DNA of 64,000 bases from Chrysaora quinquecirrha. Lineage: Eukaryota > Cnidaria > Scyphozoa > Semaeostomeae > Pelagiidae. Both the position numbers and the translations under genes were made by a program. The notes beneath the pieces are model-generated. The model did no database searches and was not told the origin of the DNA. It worked only from the letters and a program-made list of their open reading frames with translations. This document shows positions 1-12,100 of the stretch, piece after piece. Each line of letters begins with the position of its first letter. Positions within the stretch are counted from its first letter, which is position 1. The stretch spans positions 107,669 through 171,668 of the forward strand of contig JACTAT010000304.1 of NCBI GenBank assembly GCA_014526335.1, written 5' to 3'.

Positions 1-1735
1 AATGATGTTATTGTTGAATACAGTTTACGAAAAGCAGCCTGGTTCCGAGTTAATTTGGGCTGAAAAAAGTCAAACATTTGGTCATGGACAATCTTTTCAA
101 GTATTCTTGAAAATATTGAGATGACCGAGATTGGCCTGTAGTTGTTAGCGTCATTTTTTTGGCCTGCTTTAAAAATTGGAGTCACACTTGCTAATTTCCA
201 AATGTCTGGAAAGACGCCAGTTGCTATGGATGAATTGAATATCATTGTTAACGGCTTCCAGATAAAATCCCCAGAATCTTTAATTAGCTTTGTAGAGATT
301 TTATCTGGTCCTGGTGCTTTCCCATTCCTTAGTTTTGATATTGCATGTAAGACATAGGCATCATCAATCAATTTAAATCTAAATTTTGTAGTTCCCGCGT
401 TGATTTTACCGATAGGGTCGTCATCGCTGTAAGACTCTAACTCTTTGGCTAGTTTTGGACCTACTGAGACAAAGTGTGAATTAAGGGCTTCAGCAATATC
501 TTTTTCTTTTGTGAGATTTTGTCCCTCGGAATTTAGACAAGATATTCCAGTGGAGCGATCGCCTCTATTCAAGACTTTGTCAATTGTCTTCCACATATGT
601 CTCGGATTTTGTTTATTTTCTTCTATGAGACCTAGATAGTATGTTTGCAGGGCCGTCTTTATTGCTTTGGTCACCTTGTTCCTTAGTTGTTTATATAATG
701 ACCATAGACCAGGAGATTTTATTGCAGCCCTTTTTACCCTATCCCTCTCCGTCATTATTTTTCTTACTTCCGGGGTTATCCAAGGTGCGGGGTCGGACCG
801 TATTCTCTTCTTTTTCAGAGGTGCATGAATACTTAGGATTGATTCGAAAATGTCTTCAAATGTAGATGCCATTTTATCAGGATCATTGGCGAGGGGGACT
901 CAGGATGGATTCCCATTCGATTTGTTGAAGATCATGCCGAAAAGCTGCCTTATCATATTTGCTTAAGCTACGCGACTCTGCTATTTTCGGTTTCTTGTTT
1001 TTGAGTCTTTGGGTACTTATTTTACGTACGCCGTATATCAGATAATGGTCCACCATCCCTAATCTTAAGATATCAACGTCAGAAATGTATTGCTTTTTAG
1101 TGGTAGAGAAATGGTCAATTAGCGTTTTGCTGATTCTTTGTTCATTCTGTCCGCTATTTGTTATAGAAACTCTTGTATGGCCTTTAATCAGTTGTTCAAG
1201 CTGGTACTCAGAGTATATTGCTTTAAGCCTCTTTGCATTAGTATTTTGCTTACTTGTGAGGTCACAGTTGGTATCGCCTATCATTATGATTTCCTTCTCT
1301 TCTTTATCTAGTTGCTTTAGGACATCTCTAAGGTTCTCGAATGTTTCATCGTCGACATGCGAGGTTGGAGGACGATACCAGCAAACAACAAGAAATGGTT
1401 TCGCATGTTGTAATGGAATTTCAATTGATAATAGCTCTAATTTTTCACTCTTAAGTTTAACGTTAGGGTATGGTAAACTTTCCTTTACATAAAGAGCTAC
1501 CCCTCCACCATTTATATTACGATCATTACGGAAGATATTGTAGCCATTAATGGTAACGTCAGAGTCTACAATTTTTCATCCAGACGTGTTTCACTAAGGC
1601 CTATAATATCAATATCATGATCCCTGAGGACAATTTCAAGTTCATTTTATGTTTTCTCAGAGAAACTATATTCAGAAACGCTATTTTGAGACCATTTCTC
1701 TTGCCACGTTTACTAGGCTTATTACGAATAACTGC
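1..1735 (-). pseudogene. LINE ORF2 (endonuclease + N-terminal reverse transcriptase), frameshifted
   Basis: Read on minus, the endonuclease motifs appear in order: IIGLSETRLDE, GGGVALYVKESL, VVCWYRPP, IMIGDTNCDL and GMVDHYLI, i.e. the AP-endonuclease fold of LINE ORF2. Downstream are APWITPEVRK, NGKAPGPDKI and the RT start ATGVFPDIWKLASVTPIFK with NNYRPISVISIFSRILEK. The frame shifts near 1645, near 1577 and near 890, so no full-length product can be made. From about 885 to position 1 the frame stays open and leaves the window. The frames are clear; the exact indel bases are inferred. Confidence 0.85.
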
Positions 1736-1750
1736 CTGGGAGCGTTGCCT

Positions 1751-2638
1751 CTAACAGTATTTAATAAATTTACTCACATTACCAGAGAATTTTCTAACTC
1801 CACCATCGCTTATATGCAGTCCGTCCTGCCAAAGATTACTAAACATTATATTGTCATTATCTAGCATGTCCAATCCGTTAATAGGAAGTTCTTCGGCAAG
1901 AAGTTTATTCACTTTCATTCCTTTGGCGTTTAGTGCCATGTTATCTTTTCTTTTAAAGATTGACGAATACACTACTCTAGATGCAGGATTGTTCTTCTGG
2001 ATATCCTTGAGCATTTCCATCGTTTCTTTGCTTATTTGTTCTGGGGTGCCACTGTTTAGGTTGTTTGTACCAACGTGTACAATTATTACGTCATTATTAC
2101 TCTTTCCTGCTTTTTGCACTGCCTGCTTAATTTTCATACCTCTTGTGAACTTTATTTCCACATTGCGTTGGTTATTTGAAAGCTTCGTGGCATTTACTCG
2201 TTGTAATTCAGAATCCCCGACGATCAAGACGTTAAGTTTTTCATTTCCATCCGTCTCTCGCATTGGGTCATCATTTCTGTCTTTACTTGGCTGTGTTGGA
2301 TTACTCCTAGCTTTCCTTTTACGAATTTGTTGTTGTTTGCGACTGTGCTTGTTAACCGTCTCTGTACAAGTTGCCTTACTTTGTTCCTTTTGCTTGTTTG
2401 GTGTATCGTTTAGAGAAAGGCTTTTATCGAGCTCTATTGTTCGATTTTCTGATGCTTTCTTGTGATTTTCTGCTTTATTAATTAGCTCAGTTCTAATTTC
2501 TATTATGTCTTCTGTTGTTGATTTCTCATTACTTTTCCCAGGGGATAAGATCATCGGTCTTAGTTGCAGTTGTAATTTCAGATTTTCTAACTTTAATTCC
2601 AAATTTTCTTCCTTGATTGTCGAATTCTTTTCGAACAT
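1751..2638 (-). CDS. LINE ORF1 protein with SGNH hydrolase-like domain
   Basis: 295-aa open frame from an ATG. The N-terminal third is charged and coiled-coil-like (EENLELKLENLKLQL), followed by a basic linker (KQQQIRKRKARSN). The C-terminal half has the SGNH/GDSL blocks: block I as VLIVGDSELQRV (about residue 137), the central VIIVHVGTNNLNSG, and a late DGLHISDGGV matching the catalytic Asp/His block. In LINEs this region is thought to act as an ORF1 esterase/RNA-binding accessory. ORF2 follows directly in another frame. Intact across its length, although the element as a whole is not. Confidence 0.8.
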   Translation of the reverse strand: MFEKNSTIKEENLELKLENLKLQLQLRPMILSPGKSNEKSTTEDIIEIRTELINKAENHKKASENRTIELDKSLSLNDTPNKQKEQSKATCTETVNKHSRKQQQIRKRKARSNPTQPSKDRNDDPMRETDGNEKLNVLIVGDSELQRVNATKLSNNQRNVEIKFTRGMKIKQAVQKAGKSNNDVIIVHVGTNNLNSGTPEQISKETMEMLKDIQKNNPASRVVYSSIFKRKDNMALNAKGMKVNKLLAEELPINGLDMLDNDNIMFSNLWQDGLHISDGGVRKFSGNVSKFIKYC

Positions 2639-2720
2639 CGCTTACATTTAGGCCTAGCTTCTCAGCTACCGTATTTACAATAAAATCAAATGCAACCTTA
2701 GTTGTATTTGCTGCGCAAAA

Positions 2721-3185
2721 GGCTAGAATAATGATATAATTTTATGCATACAAATGTTGAGAAACTCGTTTAACGCTGTCTGACCTGGGCTTTTCAGAAC
2801 ATTCTCAGCCTGGGAGGGGGCACATTGCCCCCCTATCTAAGATATTATGTGAGATACAACATCCAAAACTACGTAAGGAGCAATTCTACAGAGAAGAAAA
2901 TTGCAAATAGCTATTCATAGGTGAAATGAAGTTATGTTAAAGATTTTCATGCGATGACGTCATCATTTCTAAGAACATCAAAATCAAAGATTAAGGTCGA
3001 TCCGTGAAATTTTCATTTTTGGACCCTTAAAGGTAGGAATTCAAACTTGAGGCATATCAGGTGACTTCTGATTGTATTTTCGACATACAAATCAGAAGAT
3101 TTGAAAGGGGCCAGGTGAGATAGAGTTAACATACCATACCATACCATATATCCCATACCATAAATTTTTTAGCATAAAAGCATAC
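2721..3185. other. Non-coding stretch between LINE and LDLa exon
   Basis: No convincing exon seen. There is a short TACCA repeat near 3130-3160 and a short inverted repeat around 3065-3105 (TTCTGATTGTA...TACAAATCAGAA). The last exon(s) and poly(A) site of the Cys-rich/LDLa gene should lie here or have been displaced by the LINE; none could be recognised. Confidence 0.4.
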
Positions 3186-6100
3186 TTTGGGTGCAATTTT
3201 CCTCGTCCGTTCCATCCTCGCAATCTGGATATCCATCGCAAATTTTTTCCCTGTCAATCACATCTTCTATTCTTTTACACAGTGTCAGCTTTGACCCGTA
3301 CTTTGCGAAAAATGCAGCTTTATCTATAAATTTCACACAATAAAAGATGACCTTTTGGAATAAGCATGTCTCGACTTAATTACTGAGTATCATTATTTTG
3401 AATCTTTACTAAAAACATCATCGTGCATTATAAAAGTGAGTGTTTAAGAAGACTTGTTAAGGTGTTTAATGTCTTTGTTCTTCCATTCTGCTTTCATGTA
3501 TGAATCAAATGTCATACTGTAACACTTAGTTAAAAGACAGAGAACACTATAAATCTACATGCAACATGCTGTGAAAGAACTTTATATATTTCATCTTCAA
3601 AATATATTTCTTAATTGTAAGAGCAAAACATTTGTAAAAACGAGAAGGCAAGGCAAGAAATCTCTGAAACAAAATAAAACTGTTTTCAAGAAGTTGCAAT
3701 CATCTAGATATTAGAAAATGATAAATCACACATGGTCTTGCACGATTGTAAGCATGGCAACCCAGAGAATGAAATGGAAACCAATGCCCCTTGTACATTA
3801 TTTTCCTATGACCTGCAATGCCAAATAACAAACATAGCGTTGCCCTAGGAAGTAGCTCTCTAAGACTGTTGAATTCTGCACTGCAGATGATGACTGAAAC
3901 AAGATGCGGTAAACAAAAAAGAATTGCTGAAAATCTGTGCAATCTTTAGCTCTTGAAAAAGCAGGAAAGGAGATCTACAATGCCTGCCAAAAGTCTTGGA
4001 ACACTCACACTATTTTTTACTCAGATGGTAGCAGAAACCCCCCCCCCCCTCAAACAATGTTGATTTTCTGTGGTTTGGAATATCCCACGAGAACCCGCAA
4101 TGCATCTTATGAAAGCTCAGACTGTACAAAAGACGAACCACATTGTTTTTGGGGGGAGGGGGTTGATTTTCTGTATTTCCCAGTAGAAAAGGGAAGAGGA
4201 GTCGTATTTTTTAAAAAACTAACTGGGGTGTTCCAAGGACATTTGGCAGGCATTATAGAGTGAGATCCAGTTTCCAGAGTTCGCCGACATGTTATAAGTT
4301 CAATCAAAGTTGGCCACAATTGCAACTGTCAAACTAACAAACTATGCATAAGTTTCAAAAATCCAACTGACAATTTAATAATATGTCATAGTACTATTCC
4401 ATTTGTTGTAATATTCAAACAAATTTTTTGAATATAACAAAAACTTATACAATATGATTTTTTAACCGTTCTTTGTGGTGATAACAAATAATAATGTGGG
4501 GACTTAAATGAAAAATGCATAAATAAAATTACTTACTTTAGCAATAAAAGATACCTACTTGGACATGAAGCGCAATATTCTGTGCTTGCAAGTCTTTGGC
4601 ACCATGGTCGTCGTACCATTTGGAATTTCAACACTCCTCCAATGCAAGAATAGTTGCAGCCGTTTAAATGCCATGAATATGTTTCATCTTCGCATTTAAT
4701 GTAGTAAGGATTCTGGCATACTGTAAGGACAATGGCAGCTACTTACCAATCAAAAAAGGTACTTATTAATAATGAAGTCATAAAACTATCCTTAGCAACA
4801 TTTGTATAGATAAATTTATTATACGTTTTTGTGAGCAGTAACTCGCAAGAAACCTAGTTCCAGAAACCCAGAAATTTTGGAAACTCCCATCACTTCATCA
4901 AATCAAGGAAACAATCAAAGAAATTCAAAAGTCCGTTGCTGGACAGATGAATAATGCTGTAGGAAGTCACTTGAAACTTATTTCAGAAACTTGCTGCGCT
5001 GCGCTTTTAACCTTCTCAAAACCCATTTACTGTTTTTTCTGTATTTGTTCAAACAATGAATCTTTAGGTAACGGTGTTTTGTAAAACGAGTTGAAATTGT
5101 TGTGTAACCTTGATATGATGAAAAACTCAAAGTCGATTCCAGTCTTCAAACAAGTAATTAAGGCTGGACGGATGAAATTTTACTTTTCAAATAGACAGTA
5201 CTGTGTTACTCTCCGTCATGTGTAAGCTTCCGCTTACAAATTGTTTTACTTACTTTTCAGTTGTACACAACTTCAAGATTGCGAAAAACAGCGGAGGCAG
5301 GGCACACTTAAAAGCTCTTTTTGTCTGGCGGCATTTATACCCAGATGAGGATCGAAATGCACCAATAGAAAAATGAGGCTAAATTGTAATTTCGTTTTAA
5401 ACACCAATCAGCTCACAGGACACAGAGCAAAGGCCAATTGACTTATTTCAAGGGTGCAAGTGAGAAAACGAACTCTTCCTGTCTTCACAAAAACCGGCCA
5501 GTTTTATATGAACAGAGTCCAAAACGCTTGAAGAAAACAAAAATCTTGTTTCGCTAATTATTCTTTGTTTCATTTAAGCTTTTCGATTCTTCCCTCTTGT
5601 TCGTTCAGTCTTTTAACCCTTTCCTGCATGAATTTTTGTTTTCAGTGGAAAAAAATCTTTCTTGCTTGATTTATGCTTAGTTTGGGACTATTATAGGTAT
5701 CAAACAAGAAAATTAAAACAATTTTCACATTTTGATACATTTTGAGATTGTTGTTGTACAACAACATCATGCGGGAAGGGGTATAGAAGTCAAATACTAA
5801 AAAATGGAAAAAAATGAATGTATCACACTTTTAATGGACAATATAGTCAAATAAGATACATACAACATAATTACAACTTGAATCAGCAAAATAAATATTG
5901 AAAGGGCGAAGTTAAGGGGGTTTGATAAATAGCCGACGCCCACTTTTAGGCCAAATTGGAGTAAAACAAAGAAAAAATCAAAAATCTTATCAAAGTTACA
6001 TCCAAAAGTATCATAAATACAAAAAGGGACCTCTGCATGTTCATTTGGATGTTGTTAAAGCCTTCCTGACATCATTTTCCCATTTTTAATGACCTATAAA

Positions 6101-9100
6101 AGATATGAAAAATTAAAAAAAAAATAAAAAAAATAATTTTTTTTTGTCTCAAACTGCCTTCTAGCTTAAAGTATATAAAAAACACCTTTAGAGAGCGGAA
6201 TTATTCTATTTGATAAACTTCTTGCTCAAAATCATTGTCAACACACATGGCCTAGGCATGGCCTAAGCATACCCTTCCTGCATGATGTTGTTGTACAACA
6301 ACAATCATACAAGTCATCTCCAGAACATCATCAATCGATACAATTAAGAAACAATGTTCTCTGATCTTCAATGAAGAGGAATACTATATAAAAAAATTTT
6401 TATTTGAATGATATTATTACCTGTTGTAATTTGGCTGAAGGAGGAAGTTGTGCACAGCAAAAAAATGGCGTCTTCTTCTTAGGCCCAACTTTGAAACCTC
6501 ATAGTACTTCATGTATGGCACAGATAATGTAACCAAGCAAAAGAATAGCGTTGTTGACGTCTACTCAACAAACAAAAGGTCAAAAATCCTAAGTATATGC
6601 TCCTACGCAGAGGCTGCGCAGCGTCATGAGATTGTTGTTGTACAACAACATCATGCAGGAAAGGGTTAACAGTCTTTGCATCTAGCTCCGCAGTTTTCTT
6701 TACAAAGTTATTGTTTGTTAGAAGCTGTCCAATAGATTTTAGAGCTGATTACAATAAACGAAGAACTGGCACTCGATACCTTCTATGACGGAAAGCAGGG
6801 CGCATAACTTGAGCGGGTTATAAACGACATGAATCTGATTGGTAGCAGCTTTTATTCCAACGTGAGTTTTTTTATAATAGAAGATACTATCGTAGCAAGA
6901 GCCTCTACAATTTGATAAACGCAAAATTTCTAAAATAACATTCAAGATTTAAGCCAAAAGCATAATAGTTTGGGAACGAGCGCCTGCGATTTTGCAAAAA
7001 GCAACAATATTAATAAGAACGAAAGTAAACAAATTTAATTTTTTAATGAGTTTTTCTACTGCATTCTGAACTTTGTGCTCCTGAAACTTTCCCAGAAATT
7101 ATATTTTTTTTCAAATTTCTACTATTTGAGCATTAAACGGGATAATATTTTGCGAGACTCGGTCACAAATGCAAAAATGAATATTTCTTCCTAGGTGAGT
7201 TTTGCCTTACTCTTAGGTGCCTAATTGCCGGGGGTCCCAATTAGCGGGGGGGTGGACTTTTTGTTGAAAATTAATTGCCGGGGGGTCCCAATTAGCGGGG
7301 GTTGGATTTTTGTTGAAAATGACTCAAGACTCAGACTCAATTTTTATCTTATTTTGTCCATGCAAGACTGCTATCTATTTATTTTGTGATTTTGAATACT
7401 CTGATATGAGTTTTCAATACGCGTCACTTACGCGAAGTTGAAAAATTTAATAAGCGGGGGGGTCCTAATAAGAGCGGGGGGGTCGGAAAAATTTTCAAAA
7501 ATTAATTAGCGGGGGGGGACGGCAATTAGGCACCTAAGAGTAAGTTATAACACAGAAGCACAAGCAATACTTACTTAACGAAGCACGAGCTATTAGCCTT
7601 TGACAAGAAATTGATGAGTTACACGACTGGAACGTTGCAGGGGGCTTCCAGTCACCTTTGCAGAATGGATTTCCTTTGAAACATGCACAAGTTAAGCATC
7701 GAGGATAGCCTCCAACATTGATTTTTTCTACCATGCCATGTCGAACAGTGATTTCAGTGAAATTGCAATCTATAAAAGGGATGAAACTCAGTTGCGTCCT
7801 ATGGTTTCGTGCCGAAATGACGCAAAAAAATTATATAATGCTGAATAAATTTCTAGCATATAAAAATCTGGGTAAGATGCCAAGAAAGTTTTGCTTTTAG
7901 TACTGTATCTTTTTATTATTTTATAACAAGGAACATTCATGTTAATTTTGGAGAAAAAAAATCTCCAGGATAAAAAAAAACGAAACTCTGGTTGACAAAC
8001 AAAGAGGTGAGATACCGTTTATTCAGGACCATTTGCAACGATACCTAAGCCGACTCATGCTTCCACCTTTCTGTTGACAGTTAAGAGTACCCGAAGTATT
8101 TAGTATCGAATGTTAGTACAATTTAGCAGCAAAAGCTCACGTTTGTAGCTACAGATTTTCTGACCTGTGGCAGGAAATTAGTAGCTGCTTGCTTGCTGCT
8201 TCCTGGAAAAGTGGGTCAAGGTCAAGGGTTATGAAAAATACGCAGCAGCGTAGAGTTATAGGGCCAGTGTATAGGGCAAGGGGCATTAACCAATCTACCA
8301 AGCTCCATGAAGAAATTTCACGTTTTGTTGGGAATTTTTCTGCAGCGAAATATTTTGTTTTTTTACTGGGGACACTTTCAAGGAATGCCATTCCTATTTT
8401 TTTAAGCCAAATATACCGTAAAAGAACTCTATATTATAACTTATAACGAATATAAATAAATTATAACGAATATCATATCGAGATACCCGTAATGATTGCA
8501 ACGAAAACGGCTTTGCTGTAATCAAGATATTGTTTAAGTTCAATAGTATTCAAATCCTTTTTCTGCTAGATAAACGAAGCTGATACAAGTAAGATACGAT
8601 TTTTAAGATACAAATAAACCTGTTGTTTTCTCTCTTCCATCGAATACTAACATGTAACATATCCAAACGATGGCGATGCTCATATTCAAAAATTTTACTA
8701 CAAAATAGCTACTACCTTGAAGGAGACTCTGGTTAACAACACGAGACACTTGTGTACCATAGTAAGACACTTCCATCGGCGGTTGAATGTCTGGTTGATC
8801 ATCATTCAAGAATTTCAACATAAAATGTTGAAAATTCATTGATTGTTTTTCTTTCACATTGCATCGAATAACACCTTCGGCTGCACATCCACAGTATACA
8901 TGGCTGTCTGGTTTCCATAAATCATACGGCTGTCTGAATACTTTTGCATAGTCATCAAAACATTTGCATGTGACATTTCTAAGAAAATGTTCAAAATCGC
9001 AGTTAAAGCAGGATTTATGAACTTCGATTCGACTTTTATTTCCAATTGCAGTGTAAGATTCAACGCAGCTAATTGTTCCATTTCTGCAACTGCATCTTAC

Positions 9101-12100
9101 ACATTGACGTGCTTTCAAAGAGATCGTCGATTGAGCTGGAAAACCCCGTGATATGCAGTCTAAAAGCAAAGAGAAAAAATCTCAAATGCCAGAGAAGATA
9201 GCTTATATTTAATTTCAATTATAAATTTCGCTCATAAACAGCTACACAAATATACTTCTCACTGTATACTGCATACAGCCAACAAATGTTATATTGTATA
9301 TCCCTCCAAAGGGCAGCGTCGTTGCTGTACACCTTTTCGACGAACCACCGCCAGTATGGAAATTTGCTAAAATACCGAGATATGGATTCACCTTCCTAGC
9401 GCTGGAACTGTTGATTTATGTATGTTAAGTATGCAAAGGTTACGATTTCAAAGGGCTTAGAAATCGAGGTAAACCACAAAAAAATAGAAAGGGTTACCAA
9501 AACAAAGTACCTCGGCCTCAGTATAGACGACAACCTAAGGTTGATCAATATAAAATAGCTAAAACTAAGGTCAACACTTGCCTCTCTGCCATTAAGAAAT
9601 TGAAAGATATTCTCAGTCAAAGCTAGCAGCAGTCTATAGAGCATTGGTCGAGAGCCACCTAAGATAGGGTAACATAATATGGGGGTGCATTTCTGATACG
9701 AAACTCGACGCTCTCCAGAAACTGCAGACAAGGGAAAAGCTCCTGATTAAAAATGCAAAATACAAGAATGATGGGCTTATGACTGGCTTATGACTGGTTA
9801 AAGAATTGATAAAATATGATAGATTAGTTATGACACACAAGATCCTTCATGGCAACTGTCCGGAAAACCTGCTAAACAAATTTACTCGTAGGTCCCAGAT
9901 TTCAAGCTATACAGCACAAAATAGCCATAACCTGCATCTGCCGAAACCTCGATTGGAATGTGCGAAAAAGAGTTTCCAATTCACAGGAGCCTCGACGTGG
10001 AACGAGATCCCACGACAATACAGGGACTTAAACTCTCTAAATTGCTACAAAAAAGAAGTAAAACAACTTCTCCAGGAAAGCAGGACTCCTAGGAAGAGCA
10101 GTGTTTAGGTTTTGTTTAATTTAATATTTAAGGTTTGATATTTGATATAATTATTTATGTAAATTATTATTGCATATTCACCTAAATTTAGTATTAGCTG
10201 ATAGGGCATCGTCCCAAAATACTGATGCAATACAATACAATACAATACAATACAATACAATACAATACAATACAATACAATACAATACAATACAATACAA
10301 TACAATACAATACAATACAATACAATACAATACAATACAATACAATACAATACAATACAATACAATACAATACAATACAATACAATACAATACAATACAA
10401 TACAATACAATACAATACAATACAATACAATACAATACAATACAATACAATACAATACAATACAATACAATACAATACAATACAATACAATACAATACAA
10501 TACAATGCAATACAATACAATACAATACAATACAATACAATACAATATAATACAATACAATACAATACAATACAATACAATACAATACAATATAATACAA
10601 ATACAATACAATACAACACAATGCAATGCAATATAATACAGTACAATACAATACAATACAATACAATACAATACAATACAATACAATACAATACAATACA
10701 ATACAATACAATACAATACAATACAATACAATACAATACAATACAATACAATACAATACAATACAATATAATACAATACAATACAATACAATACAATACA
10801 ATACAATACAATACAATACAATACAATACAATACAATACAATACAATACAATACAATACAATACAATACAATACAATACAATACAATACAATACAATACA
10901 ATACAATACAATACAATACAATACAATACAATACAATACAATACAATACAATACAATACAATACAATACAATACAATACAATACAATACAATACAATACA
11001 ATACAATACAATACAATACAATACAATACAATACAATACAATACAATACAATACAATACAATACAATACAATACAATACAATACAATACAATACAATACA
11101 ATACAATACAATACAATACAATACAATACAATACAATACAATACAATACAATACAATACAATACAATACAATACAATACAATACAATACAATACAATACA
11201 ATACAATACAATACAATACAATACAATACAATACAATACAATACAATACAATACAATACAATACAATACAATACAATACAATACAATACAATACAATACA
11301 ATACAATACAATACAATACAATACAATACAATACAATACAATACAATACAATACAATACAATACAATACAATACAATACAATACAATACAATACAATACA
11401 ATACAATACAATACAATACAATACAATACAATACAATACAATACAATACAATACAATACAATACAATACAATACAATACAATACAATACAATACAATACA
11501 ATACAATACAATACAATACAATACAATACAATACAATAATGCAATACAATGTAATGCAATGCAATGTAATGTAATGTAATGTAATGTAATGTAATGTAAT
11601 GTAATGTAATGTAATGTAATGTAATGTAATGCAATGCAATGTAATGTAATGTAATGTAATGTAATGTAATGTAATGTAATGTAATGTAATGCAATGTAAT
11701 GTAATGTAATGTAATGTAATGTAAATGTAATGTAATGCAATGTAATGTAATGTAATGTAATGTAATGTAATGTAATGTAATGTAATGTAAATGTAATGTA
11801 ATGTAATGTAATGTAATGTAATGCAATGTAATGCAATGTAATGTAATGTAATGTAATGCAATGTAATAATGTAATGTAATGCAATGTAATGTAATGTAAT
11901 GTAATGTAATGTAATGTAATGCAATGTAATGTAATGTAATGCAATGCAATGTAATGCAAATGCAATGCAATGTAATGTAATGTAATGCAATGTAATGTAA
12001 TGCAATGCAATGAAATGCAATGCAATGCAATGCAATGAAATGCACAATGCAATGCAATGTAATGCAATGCAATGCAATGCAATGCAATGCAATGCAATGC

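Larger units (their letters stand above)
1..2720 (-). mobile_element. CR1/L2-like non-LTR retrotransposon (LINE), decayed, 3' end beyond window
   Basis: Minus-strand LINE with two reading frames in canonical order. ORF1 (1751-2638) carries an SGNH/GDSL-hydrolase-like segment; ORF2 (about 1735 to the left edge) carries an AP-type endonuclease followed by the start of a reverse transcriptase. An SGNH/esterase ORF1 is known from CR1 and related clades. The 5' boundary is unclear: coding-like sequence in another frame (read VAEKLGLNVSDVRKEF) precedes the ORF1 ATG up to about 2720, so the 5' end may also be frameshifted. The RT palm and 3' tail lie outside the window. Confidence 0.85.

Noticed and set aside
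142..865. Plus-strand small ORFs at the left edge
   Set aside because: Antisense shadows of the minus-strand LINE ORF2.
3700..3942. Extra exon of the LDLa gene (IICSAEFNSLRELL...)
   Set aside because: Good acceptor (TTGTTTCAG) and phase 1, but weak donor (GTCATA) and no Cys module; kept out of the model.
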